Part shown: positions 22,930 to 32,400 of the stretch, in pieces
How positions within the stretch are numbered: the first letter of the stretch is position 1
Layout: each line of letters opens with the position of its first letter
Notes under the pieces: model-generated
The model's database searches: none
Seen by the model: the letters and a program-made list of their open reading frames with translations, nothing else
Told to the model about the DNA's origin: nothing
Translations under genes and position numbers: made by a program
From: Gallionellaceae bacterium
GTDB lineage: Bacteria > Pseudomonadota > Gammaproteobacteria > Burkholderiales > Thiobacillaceae
NCBI GenBank assembly: GCA_028695325.1
Contig: JAQVJE010000007.1
Location: forward strand, 1-39,164
DNA: 39,164 bases
Direction of reading: 5' to 3'

Positions 22930-24756
22930 ATGAACAGCACCCCGCACACCTGGCGTTTTTTCCGCGCCGGCGGTTTCGATCAGGCTCGCCTGGACACGGC
23001 AGACGACCTACTCGCCATCGGTGAACTCGACCAGAAGCTCTGGGTCGCCCTGTCCTGCCCGGTGCACGGCATCGAGTTCGACGCCCGCACCCTGGCCCTG
23101 GTCGACGGCGACGGCGACGGCCACGTGCGGGCGCCTGAGCTGATCGCCGCGGTGCGCTGGGCGGGCGAGCGCCTCGCCCGGCCGGCGGTGCTGGCCGAGG
23201 AACTGCCCGGCGTGCCACTGGCGGCGATCCGCGACGACGACGATGAAGGCGCCGCCATCGCGACGGCGGCGCGCGAGTTGCTTGCCGATCTCGGTCGCGA
23301 CGACGGCATGATCGATGTCGCGGCGACCAGCGCCGCCCAGGCCCGCCAGGCCGAGCGTGCCCTGGTGGACTGGCAGGCGGCGGGCGCGGTGGCGAGTCCG
23401 CTCGGTGATGCCACCGCGGCCGCCCATGACGCCTTGCAGGCGGTGGCGGACAAGATTGACGACTGGTTCGTGCGCGGCCGTCTGGCCGCCTTCGACGAGC
23501 GCGCCGCGGCGGCGCTCAACCCGGCCGAGGCGACCCTGGCCGCCCTCGCCGGCGCCACCCTGAAGGTGGATGCCGACGATATCGCCGCCCTGCCCCTGGC
23601 GCGGGTCGAGGCGGGTGCTGCCCTACCCCTGGCGGCCGGCCTAAACCCGGCCTGGGCGGCACGCATGGAGGCCTTCCGCGACCAGGTGGCGATCCCCCTG
23701 CTGGGCGCCCGCGACGCCCTCTCGGCGGCCGACTGGCAGGCGGTGCGCGAGCGCATGGCGCCCTATGCCGCCTGGCTGGCCGGGCGGCCCGACCCGGCGG
23801 CGGCCGGCGCCGGCGTGCTCGAACTGGAGCGCCTGGCCCGATACGTGCGCGACCTTCTGCGGCTGGCCAACAACTACGTCGCCTTCCGCGACTTCTATGC
23901 CCGCCAGGGCAAGGCCACCTTCCAGGTCGGCACCCTGTACCTGGACGGCCGCGCCTGCGAGCTGTGCGTCGCCGTCAGCGATGCCGCCCGCCATGCCGCC
24001 CTGGCCGGCCTGGCGCGCCTCTACCTGGCCTATTGCGACTGCCGGCGCGGCGACGCGCGGATGACCGTGGCGGCGGCCTTTACCGCCGGCGACGCCGACC
24101 AGCTCATGGTTGGCCGCAACGGCGTCTTCTACGACCGCCAGGGACGCGACTGGGATGCCACCATCGTCCGCCTGGTCGACCACCCGATCAGCCTGCGCCA
24201 GGCCTTCTGGTCGCCCTACCGGCGCCTGGGCCGCTTCATCGGCGAGCAGGTGCAGAAGTTCGCCACCCGCAAGGATGCCGAGGCCGGCGACCGCCTGGCG
24301 GCCGGCGCCGTCACGGCAGGCACGCCGCCGCCCTTCGACGTCGGCAAGTTCGCCGGCATCTTCGCCGCCATCGGCCTGGCCCTGGGCGCCCTCGGCACCG
24401 CCCTGGCCAGCGCCCTCGGCGGCCTCGTCGCCCTCGCATGGTGGCAGCTGCCACTGGTTCTGCTCGGGGTGATGCTGCTGGTCTCCGGCCCGGCCGTCCT
24501 GCTGGCCTGGCTCAAGTTGCGCAGCCGCAACCTGGGCCCGCTGCTGGACGCCAACGGTTGGGCGGTCAACGCCCGCGCCCGCATCAACATACCGTTCGGC
24601 CGCACCCTGACCCAGGCGGCCGTCCTGCCGGCCGACGCCGAGCGCAGCCTGGTCGACCCCTACGCCGACCGCTCAATGACCTGGCTGTGGTTCGCCCTGT
24701 TGGCCGGCCTGGTTATCGGTGCGGTGGCCTGGCTGGTCTGGGGTGGCGGGGCCTGA
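22930..24756 (+). CDS. Uncharacterised membrane protein with EF-hand-like loop
   Basis: AGGAGG upstream of ATG 22930; MNSTPHTWRFFRAGGFDQARLDTADDLLAIGELDQKLWVALSCPVHGIEF; DGDGDGHVRAPE loop; hydrophobic segments near the C-terminus (FAGIFAAIGLALGALGTAL..., LPLVLLGVMLLVSGPAVLLAWL, WLWFALLAGLVIGAVAWLVW). Confidence 0.85.
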   Translation: MNSTPHTWRFFRAGGFDQARLDTADDLLAIGELDQKLWVALSCPVHGIEFDARTLALVDGDGDGHVRAPELIAAVRWAGERLARPAVLAEELPGVPLAAIRDDDDEGAAIATAARELLADLGRDDGMIDVAATSAAQARQAERALVDWQAAGAVASPLGDATAAAHDALQAVADKIDDWFVRGRLAAFDERAAAALNPAEATLAALAGATLKVDADDIAALPLARVEAGAALPLAAGLNPAWAARMEAFRDQVAIPLLGARDALSAADWQAVRERMAPYAAWLAGRPDPAAAGAGVLELERLARYVRDLLRLANNYVAFRDFYARQGKATFQVGTLYLDGRACELCVAVSDAARHAALAGLARLYLAYCDCRRGDARMTVAAAFTAGDADQLMVGRNGVFYDRQGRDWDATIVRLVDHPISLRQAFWSPYRRLGRFIGEQVQKFATRKDAEAGDRLAAGAVTAGTPPPFDVGKFAGIFAAIGLALGALGTALASALGGLVALAWWQLPLVLLGVMLLVSGPAVLLAWLKLRSRNLGPLLDANGWAVNARARINIPFGRTLTQAAVLPADAERSLVDPYADRSMTWLWFALLAGLVIGAVAWLVWGGGA

Positions 24757-24768
24757 TCTCGGCCCCCT

Positions 24769-27700
24769 TCACCCCGGTAGCCTGCGCCCGCGCCACAGCA
24801 GGTAGGCCACCGGGATCACGAACATCGACAGCAGCGGCGCCGTGATCATGCCGCCCAGCATCGGCGCGGCGATGCGCTGCATGACCTCGCTGCCGGCGCC
24901 ACCGCCGACCATGATGGGGAACAGGCCGGCCAGGATCACCGCCACCGTCATCGCCTTCGGGCGTACGCGCAGGACGGCGCCGTCCATGATCGCCGCCATG
25001 AGGTCGGCGCGGCTGTCGAGGCGGCCCTCGGCCTGGCGCCTGGCCACAGCCTGGTCGAGGTAGATCAGCATCACGACGCCGAACTCCGCCGCCACCCCGG
25101 CCAGGGCGATGAAGCCCACCGCTACCGCCACCGACATGTTGAAGCTGAGCAGGTAGAGCAGCCAGTAGCCACCGATCAGGGCGAAGGGCAGGGTGGCCAT
25201 GATCAGGACCGGTTGCCAGAAATTGCGGAAGGTGAGGTACAGGAGCACGAAGATCGCCGTCAGGGTGAGCGGCACCACCAGCTTGAGGCGCTGTACCGCA
25301 CGCTCCATGAACTCATACTGGCCCGACCAGGCGATCGAGTAGCCCGCCGGTAGCGTGACCTTCGCCGCCACCTCCAGCTTGGCCTGGGCGACGTAGCCGC
25401 CCAGGTCGCCGCCCCGGATGTCGACGAATATCCAGCCGTTCGGACGTGCGTTCTCGCTTTTCAGCATGGGCGGGCCGTCGGCGACCCCGATCCGGGCCAC
25501 CGAGGCGAGGTGCACCGTGGCACCCGTGCGGGTGACGATGGGCAACCGGCCGATGGCCTCGACGCTGTCGCGCGTCTCGCGCGGGAAACGGATCTGCACC
25601 GGGTAGCGCTCCAGTCCTTCCACCGTCTCGGTCACCGTGGCGCCGCCCACGGCGATACCGACCAGTTCCTGGACGTCGGCGATGTTGAGGCCGTAGCGGG
25701 CGGCCGCCGCGCGGTCGATGTCGACGTTCAGGTAGCGCCCGGCGGCTACCCGCTCGGAGAAGGCGCTGGCCGTCTCCGGCATGGCCTTTAGCACCGCCTC
25801 GATGTCGGCGCCGATGCGTTCGATCACGGCCAGGTCCGGCCCGGCGATCTTTACCCCGATGGGGCTCTTGATGCCGGTGGACAGCATGTCGAGGCGGGTG
25901 CGGATGGGCTGGATCCACAGGTTGGCGAGGCCGGGTATCTGCACGTTGCGGTCAAGTTCCGCGATGATGCTCGCCAGGGTCTGGCCGGGCCGCCAAGCGG
26001 ACGGGTCCTTGAGCTGGATGGTGGTCTCGATCATGGTCAGGGGCGCCGGGTCGGTGGCGGTGTCGGCGCGGCCGATCTTGCCGAACACCGACTTCACCTC
26101 AGGTACGGTCTTGATCATGCGGTCGGAGATCTGTAGCAGCTCGGCCGCCTTGCCGGGCGACAGGCCGGGCAGGGTGGTCGGCATGTAGAGCAGGTCGCCC
26201 TCGTCGAGGGGCGGGATGAACTCGCTGCCCAGCTTCGCGGCCGGGTAGGCCGTTGCCGCCAGGGCCAGGAAGCCGACCACCAGGCCGCTCCTGGGGTGCC
26301 GGAGGGCGAACTGGATCAGGGGGCGGTAGAGGGCGATCAGGCCCCGGCTCAACGGGTTGCTGTGCTCGTCCCGGATGCGGCCGCGGATGAACAGGCCCAT
26401 CAGGACCGGGATCAAGGTCACCGACAGGCCGGCCGCTGCCGCCATGGCGTAGGTCTTGGTGAAGGCCAGGGGCGCGAACAGGCGGCCCTCCTGGGCCTCC
26501 AGGGTGAACACCGGCAGGAAGCTGACGGTGATGATGAGCAGCGAGAAGAACAGGGCCGGCCCCACCTCGACGGCGGCATCCCGCGCCAGCTCGAAGTAGT
26601 CCGCCCCGCCCGGCTCCTGGCCCGGGCGCGCTTGACGCCACGCCTCCAGGTGTTTGTGCATGTTCTCGATCATGACCACGGCGGCGTCCACCATGGCGCC
26701 GATGGCGATGGCGATGCCGCCGAGGGACATGATGTTGGCGTTGATGCCCTGCTGGCGCATGACCATGAATGCGATCAGGATGCCCAGGGGCAGGGAGATG
26801 ATGGCCACGAGGGACGAGCGCAGGTGGAACAGGAAGGCTACGCAGACCAGGGCGACGACGACGAACTCTTCCGCCAGGCGGTGGGTCAGGGTCGCCACCG
26901 AGCGCTGGATCAGGCCGGAGCGGTCATAGGTGGACAGGATCTCGACGCCTTCGGGCAGGCTGTTCTGCAATTCCGCCAGCTTGGCCTTGACCGCGGCGAT
27001 GGTGCGCATGGCGTTGGCGCCATAGCGCATGACGATGACGCCCCCCACCACCTCTCCCTCACCGTCCAGCTCGGCGATGCCGCGGCGCATCTGGGGTCCG
27101 ACCTGGACCCGCGCGAGGTCGCGCAGCAGCACCGGTGTGCCGGCCTGGCCGAGCCCCACCGGGACGGCCTCGATGTCGGCCACCGACCGCAGGTAGCCGG
27201 TGGCGCGCACCATGTACTCCGCCTCGGCCATCTCCAGCACCGAGCCGCCGGCCTCCTGGTTGGCTCGCTTCACCGCTGTCACCACCTGGGCGAGCGGGAT
27301 GCCGAGGGCGCGCATGCGTGCGGGGTCGATGACGACCTGGTATTGCTTCACCATGCCGCCGATGGTGGCCACCTCGGCGACGTTCGGGATGGCCTGCAGC
27401 TCATATTTCAGGAACCAGTCCTGCAGGCCGCGCAGCTGGCCGGGGTCGTGCCGGCCGCTCCTGTCCACCAGGGCGTACTCGTAGATCCAGCCCACTCCGG
27501 TGGCGTCGGGCCCGATGCTCGGCTTCACGCCAGCCGGCAGCTTGCCGGCCGCGCTGTTCAGGTACTCCAGGACGCGCGAGCGCGCCCAGTACAGGTCGGT
27601 GCCGTCCTCGAACAGGACGTAGACGTAGGAGTCACCGAACATGGAGTAGCCGCGCACCACCTTGGCGCCGGGCACCGACATCATGGTGGTGGCCAGCGGG

Positions 27701-27900
27701 TAGGTGACCTGGTCCTCCACCACCCGTGGTGCCTGGCCCGGGAAGGAGGTGCGGACGATGACCTGGACGTCGGACAGGTCGGGCAGAGCGTCCACCGGCG
27801 TGTTGACCACCGCCACCGTGCCCGCCGCCGTGGCGATCAGAGTGGCGAGCAGGACCAGGAAGCGGTTGTGGATGGACCAGCCAATCAGCTTGGCGATCAT
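24769..27900 (-). CDS. cusA: CusA-type heavy-metal efflux RND permease
   Basis: 1043 aa; [37 protein letters not shown]; retains [26 protein letters not shown] and [11 protein letters not shown] segments that carry the CusA substrate methionines. Confidence 0.95.
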   Translation of the reverse strand: MIAKLIGWSIHNRFLVLLATLIATAAGTVAVVNTPVDALPDLSDVQVIVRTSFPGQAPRVVEDQVTYPLATTMMSVPGAKVVRGYSMFGDSYVYVLFEDGTDLYWARSRVLEYLNSAAGKLPAGVKPSIGPDATGVGWIYEYALVDRSGRHDPGQLRGLQDWFLKYELQAIPNVAEVATIGGMVKQYQVVIDPARMRALGIPLAQVVTAVKRANQEAGGSVLEMAEAEYMVRATGYLRSVADIEAVPVGLGQAGTPVLLRDLARVQVGPQMRRGIAELDGEGEVVGGVIVMRYGANAMRTIAAVKAKLAELQNSLPEGVEILSTYDRSGLIQRSVATLTHRLAEEFVVVALVCVAFLFHLRSSLVAIISLPLGILIAFMVMRQQGINANIMSLGGIAIAIGAMVDAAVVMIENMHKHLEAWRQARPGQEPGGADYFELARDAAVEVGPALFFSLLIITVSFLPVFTLEAQEGRLFAPLAFTKTYAMAAAAGLSVTLIPVLMGLFIRGRIRDEHSNPLSRGLIALYRPLIQFALRHPRSGLVVGFLALAATAYPAAKLGSEFIPPLDEGDLLYMPTTLPGLSPGKAAELLQISDRMIKTVPEVKSVFGKIGRADTATDPAPLTMIETTIQLKDPSAWRPGQTLASIIAELDRNVQIPGLANLWIQPIRTRLDMLSTGIKSPIGVKIAGPDLAVIERIGADIEAVLKAMPETASAFSERVAAGRYLNVDIDRAAAARYGLNIADVQELVGIAVGGATVTETVEGLERYPVQIRFPRETRDSVEAIGRLPIVTRTGATVHLASVARIGVADGPPMLKSENARPNGWIFVDIRGGDLGGYVAQAKLEVAAKVTLPAGYSIAWSGQYEFMERAVQRLKLVVPLTLTAIFVLLYLTFRNFWQPVLIMATLPFALIGGYWLLYLLSFNMSVAVAVGFIALAGVAAEFGVVMLIYLDQAVARRQAEGRLDSRADLMAAIMDGAVLRVRPKAMTVAVILAGLFPIMVGGGAGSEVMQRIAAPMLGGMITAPLLSMFVIPVAYLLWRGRRLPG

Positions 27901-27910
27901 GGCGGCCTCC

Positions 27911-29362
27911 TCAGGGTCTGCGCCGGATGGCGGTGACGACGAAGCCGCCGTCCTGCCCGACCATCTCGAACTCCACTGCCGTGCCCGGCTTCAGGCCCTG
28001 CAGGATGGTCTTGTCCCGCACTGCGAAATCCATGGTCATGGCTGGCCAATCGAGGGCCGGGATGGGGTCGTGCTGCATGGTCAGCGCGCCGCTGCCGGCG
28101 TCCGCCGCGACGATGCGGGCGGTGCCGGTATGGACGTCGCCGCCGGGCGGCTTCAGCCTGTCCAGGGCGCCCTTGAGGTTCGCTTCCGACTCGATCAGGA
28201 ACTGGCCCGAGGTGACCACCCGCTCGCCGCCCGCCAGTCCCCTGTACACCAGGGTCTGGCCGTTGTTCTCCATGCCGGTCTCCACTTGGACAGGGGTGAA
28301 GCGGCCTTCGCCTTCGGCGACCAGCACCACGGCGCGCTTGCCGGTGTGGATGACCGCCTCGCTGGGCACGATGACGCCCTCCTCGCCCTTGCCGGCGTAG
28401 AGGGTGACGTTGGTGTACATGCCCGGCTTCAGCCTGAGGCCGGGGTTGTCTAGGACGATGCGCGCCTGCACCGTGCGGGTGGTGCTGTCCAACTTCGGGT
28501 AGATGTAGTCCACCCGGCCCTCGAAGGTCTCACCCGGCAGGGCGGCCAGGGTGATCTCGGCGCTCTTGCCCGGCACCACCCAGGTGGCCTGGTCCTCGAC
28601 GATCTCTGCCGTGACCCAGACCCGGTCAAGGTTGGTGATCTCCAGGATGGGCATGCCGGCAGTAACCTGGGCGCCAGGGTGGACGCGGATGTTGCTGACG
28701 ATGCCGCCTGCCGGGGCGTAATAGCTCACCCGCCGCTGCGCCTGGCCGCCCTTGGCCAGGGCGTCGATCTGGCGGGCCGGGAGGCCGAGGAAGGCCAGCT
28801 TCTGGCGCGCGGCGGCGCTCCAAGCGGCGTCATCCGGGTGCCGGAGCGCCAGGATGAACTCCTCCTGGGCGGCGTAGAGATCAGGGCTGTAAACCTCGGC
28901 GACGAGCTGGCCCCTGCGCACCGGGTCGTTGACCGCATGCACGTGTAGGGCCTCGATCCATCCGGCGGTGCGCGCCTGCAGGAACTCGACGCGGTTGTCG
29001 TCGGCGCGCACGTAGCCCACCGTGTCGATGCGTCGCCAGAGCTTGCCGACCGTCGCCTCGGCGGTGCGCACGCCGAGGTTCTGCAGCGTGCGGGGGTCGA
29101 TCCGGATGCCGGCGCCGCTGTTCTCGTCGGCGTACCTGGGCACCAGGTCCATGTCCATGAAGGGTGACTTGCCCGGCTGCTCGAAGTGCTGGTCCGGCAC
29201 CATGGGGTCGTACCAGTAGAGTACCTTCCGGTCGCCGGCCTGGGCGGCCGGCGTGGCGTCCGCGGGCGCCGCCTGGGGGTGGCCGAGGCCGTACCAGACG
29301 GCGCCGCCACCCAGGGCGGTGCCGGCGAGCAGGGCGGCGATGAGCTTGACCGTGGTGTTCAT
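27911..29362 (-). CDS. cusB: CusB-type periplasmic adaptor with C-terminal CusF-like domain
   Basis: [31 protein letters not shown] metal-binding N-terminus; HlyD/CusB core; C-terminal [42 protein letters not shown] resembles CusF. Confidence 0.93.
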   Translation of the reverse strand: MNTTVKLIAALLAGTALGGGAVWYGLGHPQAAPADATPAAQAGDRKVLYWYDPMVPDQHFEQPGKSPFMDMDLVPRYADENSGAGIRIDPRTLQNLGVRTAEATVGKLWRRIDTVGYVRADDNRVEFLQARTAGWIEALHVHAVNDPVRRGQLVAEVYSPDLYAAQEEFILALRHPDDAAWSAAARQKLAFLGLPARQIDALAKGGQAQRRVSYYAPAGGIVSNIRVHPGAQVTAGMPILEITNLDRVWVTAEIVEDQATWVVPGKSAEITLAALPGETFEGRVDYIYPKLDSTTRTVQARIVLDNPGLRLKPGMYTNVTLYAGKGEEGVIVPSEAVIHTGKRAVVLVAEGEGRFTPVQVETGMENNGQTLVYRGLAGGERVVTSGQFLIESEANLKGALDRLKPPGGDVHTGTARIVAADAGSGALTMQHDPIPALDWPAMTMDFAVRDKTILQGLKPGTAVEFEMVGQDGGFVVTAIRRRP

Positions 29363-30633
29363 GGCTGGATCTCCGTGGTCAGGTAGTCGATCTGCAGCTG
29401 GGCGCGCGCCAGGGCGGCGCGCTGGCCGAGCAGGCCGAGGCGAGCCTCAAGTTCGGCGCGCCGGGCCTCGGCGATGCGGCCGTAGCTGGCGCGGTCGCTG
29501 CCATAGGCGGCGAGCGTGCTGTCGATGCGCTGGCCGGCCAGGGGCAGGGTCTCCTTCTCGTAACGCGCGATCCGGGCGCGTGCCGCCTGCCATTCGGCAA
29601 GGGCCTCCTCCAACTCGGCGCGCAGGCTCAGGCGGCGGTCGACGAGCATCTGCTCGGCCTGGGTGACGCGTGCCTCGCTGGCGGCCAGGCGGCGGTCTTG
29701 GCGGTTGGCGCTGAACAGCGGCAGGTCCATGCCGATCCCGAAGGAGACGAAGTCGGGCCGGCCGTCACCGCGATGGCCGTAGCCGAGGTCGAAGGTCAGG
29801 TCGGGCCTGTAGGCGGCGCGGGCGATCTCTACCTCGGCGCGCGCCACGGCCACGGCGCCGGACAGGGTGGTCAGTTCCGGGTGCTGCTCCAGGCGGGTCG
29901 CCAGTTCCGCCAGGGGCGGCAGTTCGGCGGCCGCGGCGAGGTCGGCGAGGGGGCGGGCGGCGTCGCCGCCAAGCCAGCGCGCCAGGGCGGCACGGCCGCG
30001 CCGTCCCTGGCGTTCGAGGTCGTCCATCCGGTCAAGGGTGGCCTGTACCCGGTCGCGCAGGGCGGCCACCTCGTCGAGGGCCAGCTTGCCGGTCTTATAG
30101 GCCACCTCGGCCCATTCCAGCTGGCGATCCCACTCCTGGCCGAGGCGCCGGACCAGGCCGGCGGAGGCCTCTGGCAGCCAGGCCGACAGCCAGGCCAGGC
30201 CGGCGTCCCGCGCCACCCGCTTGCGGCCGGCCTGGTATTGCCGGCGGGCCTGGTCGGCCGCCAGTTCGCCGCGCCGGCTGGCCAGTCCGGCCCGCCCCCC
30301 GCCGGGTACGGTCTGGCTGACCCCGACGGTGAGCTGGGTCATGGGTTCCTGGACGAAGCTGAAGCTGTCAGTGGGCAGGCTGGCAAGGCCCAGCCTCAGC
30401 TTGGGGTCGGGCCACTGGGCAGCGGCCACGGCGGTCGCGTCGGCCGCCTCAACGGCGGCGGCCTGGGCCTCCAGGAACGGTTGTCGGGTGGTGGCCAGGC
30501 GAGCGGCGTCGCCCAGGCCGAGTGGGGCGGGGGCCCCGGCATGGGCCGCGCCGAGCAGAAGGATGATGACCAGGAGACCGAAGGGCAGCCACCAGCTGCG
30601 CCGGACGCGGCCTTGGCATTTGGGACAGGACAT
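29359..30633 (-). CDS. cusC: CusC/TolC-family outer-membrane efflux protein
   Basis: TolC-type repeats with 4-nt overlap to cusB; ATG at 30633 preceded by GGAGG; N-terminus MSCPKCQGRVRRSWWLPFGLLVIILLLGAAHAG. Confidence 0.9.
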   Translation of the reverse strand: MSCPKCQGRVRRSWWLPFGLLVIILLLGAAHAGAPAPLGLGDAARLATTRQPFLEAQAAAVEAADATAVAAAQWPDPKLRLGLASLPTDSFSFVQEPMTQLTVGVSQTVPGGGRAGLASRRGELAADQARRQYQAGRKRVARDAGLAWLSAWLPEASAGLVRRLGQEWDRQLEWAEVAYKTGKLALDEVAALRDRVQATLDRMDDLERQGRRGRAALARWLGGDAARPLADLAAAAELPPLAELATRLEQHPELTTLSGAVAVARAEVEIARAAYRPDLTFDLGYGHRGDGRPDFVSFGIGMDLPLFSANRQDRRLAASEARVTQAEQMLVDRRLSLRAELEEALAEWQAARARIARYEKETLPLAGQRIDSTLAAYGSDRASYGRIAEARRAELEARLGLLGQRAALARAQLQIDYLTTEIQP

Positions 30634-30637
30634 GGCG

Positions 30638-30717
30638 GAACCTCCACGCGTGAACGCGAACTGCCGTCCGGCCGGGCGGCCGACGGCACTTGCCCCGCAA
30701 CGGGGCGCGGGAGGTTC
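30638..30717 (-). promoter_or_regulatory. Putative SD-sequestering branched RNA structure between Cys-rich leader ORF and cusC
   Basis: Minus-strand RNA: 5' arm GAACCTCCCGCG (30717-30706, starts within the leader stop codon) pairs with 3' arm CGCGTGGAGGTTC (30650-30638, contains the cusC SD) with one bulge; encloses hairpins 30692-30706 and 30662-30688. Confidence 0.6.
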
Positions 30718-31081
30718 AGGATCTGGGTGGTGGCGGTTCCGGCGAGGGTAGGCTGGCCGCCACCAGCTGCGGCGCCGCGACCGGATGGTCGGAGGCCGGC
30801 GCGGCCAGGGCCAATGCGGCGGCGGTCGGTAAGGCGACGGTCATGGCGCAGTGGCAGGACGAGCCCTTCTTGCAGCAGCAACCGCCCGGCACGGCCTCGA
30901 TCGGCTCGGCCGCTGGCTGGGCCGCCTGGGCGTGGTGCGTACAACCGCCCGCCGCCGACTCCTGGGGTGGTGCCGCCAGGGCGGCCAAGGCCATGGGCTG
31001 GCCCAGGGGCGAGCAGGCCAGGGCGAACATCAGCGCCGCGTGCTGGGCGGCGGCGAGGGCGGCGTGCAGGCGGCGTCTCAC
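30716..31081 (-). CDS. Small Cys-rich exported protein / candidate copper-sensing leader peptide (CopL/DUF2946-like in character)
   Basis: GTG start overlapping the upstream RR stop (GTGA); hydrophobic N-terminus, GGCTHHAQ and GGCCCKKGSSCHCAM, C-terminus LPSPEPPPPRS. Confidence 0.75.
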   Translation of the reverse strand: MRRRLHAALAAAQHAALMFALACSPLGQPMALAALAAPPQESAAGGCTHHAQAAQPAAEPIEAVPGGCCCKKGSSCHCAMTVALPTAAALALAAPASDHPVAAPQLVAASLPSPEPPPPRS

Positions 31082-31713
31082 GCCCGGCGGGCCTTCTTGA
31101 GGTGCTGCAGGACCAGGGTGGCCACCTGTACGCGGTTGTGGAAGCCCAGCTTCTGCATGATGTTGGCCAGGTGGTTGCGCACCGTGTTGTCGGAGAGGTC
31201 GAGCTTGGCGCCAATGACCTTGTTGCTGTAGCCCTGGGCGACGTATTCGGCGATCTCCATCTCGCGCGCCGACAGGGCGGCCAGGGGGGCGTCCTGGGCG
31301 CCGGCGCGGTAGAGCTTCTGCAGTATGGCGGGCGGGAAGGCGCCAGCATCCTGCAGGACGATGCCGATGGCGTGGCTGATCTGCTCGGTGTCCGAGGTCT
31401 TCAGCAGGTAGCCGTCGACGCCGGCCTCGATGGCGGCGCGGATCTCCTGGTCGTCGTCCTCGACGGTGAGGATGATCACCTTCATGCCGGCGCCCTTGAG
31501 CAGGGGCACCAGTTCAAGGCCGTCGCCGTCCGGCAGGCTGCGGTCGAGCACCGCGACGTCGGCCTGGCCGCCACCAGCCAGCCAGTCGTGCACGCAGGCG
31601 AGGTCGGCGCATTCCTGGCTGACCGTCAGGCCGGCCAGGCTCTCCACTGAATGGCGCACGCCCAGGCGGATGAGCGGGTGGTCGTCGATGATGAGGATGC
31701 GGATGGGGTTCAT
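31078..31713 (-). CDS. NarL/LuxR-family response regulator
   Basis: REC (ILIIDDHPLIRLGV, VAVLDRSLPDGDGLELV) plus LuxR HTH (LSAREMEIAEYVAQGYSNKVIGAKLDLSDNTVRNHLANIMQKLG). Confidence 0.92.
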   Translation of the reverse strand: MNPIRILIIDDHPLIRLGVRHSVESLAGLTVSQECADLACVHDWLAGGGQADVAVLDRSLPDGDGLELVPLLKGAGMKVIILTVEDDDQEIRAAIEAGVDGYLLKTSDTEQISHAIGIVLQDAGAFPPAILQKLYRAGAQDAPLAALSAREMEIAEYVAQGYSNKVIGAKLDLSDNTVRNHLANIMQKLGFHNRVQVATLVLQHLKKARRA

Positions 31714-31771
31714 GTCGGCCTGTTTGTTATTGCTTTGCGGTTCATCTTAGCGCAAAGGCGGCCTGTGCGTG

Positions 31772-32389
31772 CTAGCGACGCCCCTCCTTGGCGATCAGTT
31801 CGCCCGCCACCGCCAGGGTGCGCGCGTTGCTGCCGGTCATCGACGAGCTGGTCAGGTACTTGCCATTCACCGCCAGGGCGGGCACACCGTTGACCTTGTA
31901 GGCACGCTGCAGTTGCTTGGCACGGGCGACCTTGGTGCCGGTGGCGAAGGACTCATAGGCGGCCTTCAGGCGGGCGCGGTCGAGGCCCTTTTTGGCGCCC
32001 CAGTTGAAGAAGTCCTCCGGGTGGGTGAGGTTCTTGTCCTCGATGTGGATGGCGTTGAACATCTCGGCGTGCAGGCGGTCGAGCGCCCCCATGGCATCGA
32101 GGGCGAAAAAGGCGCGCGCCATGGGTTCCCAGCTTTCGTTGAAGATGACCGGCTGGCGCTTGAGGACGACGTTCTTCGGCAGCTTCCTGGCCCAGGCGTT
32201 GAGGTCCGGTTCCAGCTCGAAGCAGTGCGGACAGGTGTAGGCGAAGAACTCGATCACCTCGATCTTGCCGCGGTTCTCGGTCTGTTGTGCGGGCGACAGC
32301 ACCGCGTAGTCCTTGCCAGCCTCGGCGGCGCTGGCGAGCGGTGCGCTCAGGGACAGGATCAGGGCGGCGGCGAGGTGGGCAAGGCGCAT
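31772..32389 (-). CDS. dsbA: Thiol:disulfide interchange protein DsbA
   Basis: Signal peptide MRLAHLAAALILSLSAPLASA, IEVIEFFAYTCPHCFELEP, NGVPALAVNGKYLTS. Confidence 0.93.
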   Translation of the reverse strand: MRLAHLAAALILSLSAPLASAAEAGKDYAVLSPAQQTENRGKIEVIEFFAYTCPHCFELEPDLNAWARKLPKNVVLKRQPVIFNESWEPMARAFFALDAMGALDRLHAEMFNAIHIEDKNLTHPEDFFNWGAKKGLDRARLKAAYESFATGTKVARAKQLQRAYKVNGVPALAVNGKYLTSSSMTGSNARTLAVAGELIAKEGRR

Positions 32390-32400
32390 GGCGGGGTCTC

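Noticed and set aside
30396-31349. 317-aa minus-strand ORF spanning the regulator, the Cys-rich ORF and cusC start
   Set aside because: Overlaps three better-supported frames; Pro/Arg/Ala-rich out-of-frame translation.
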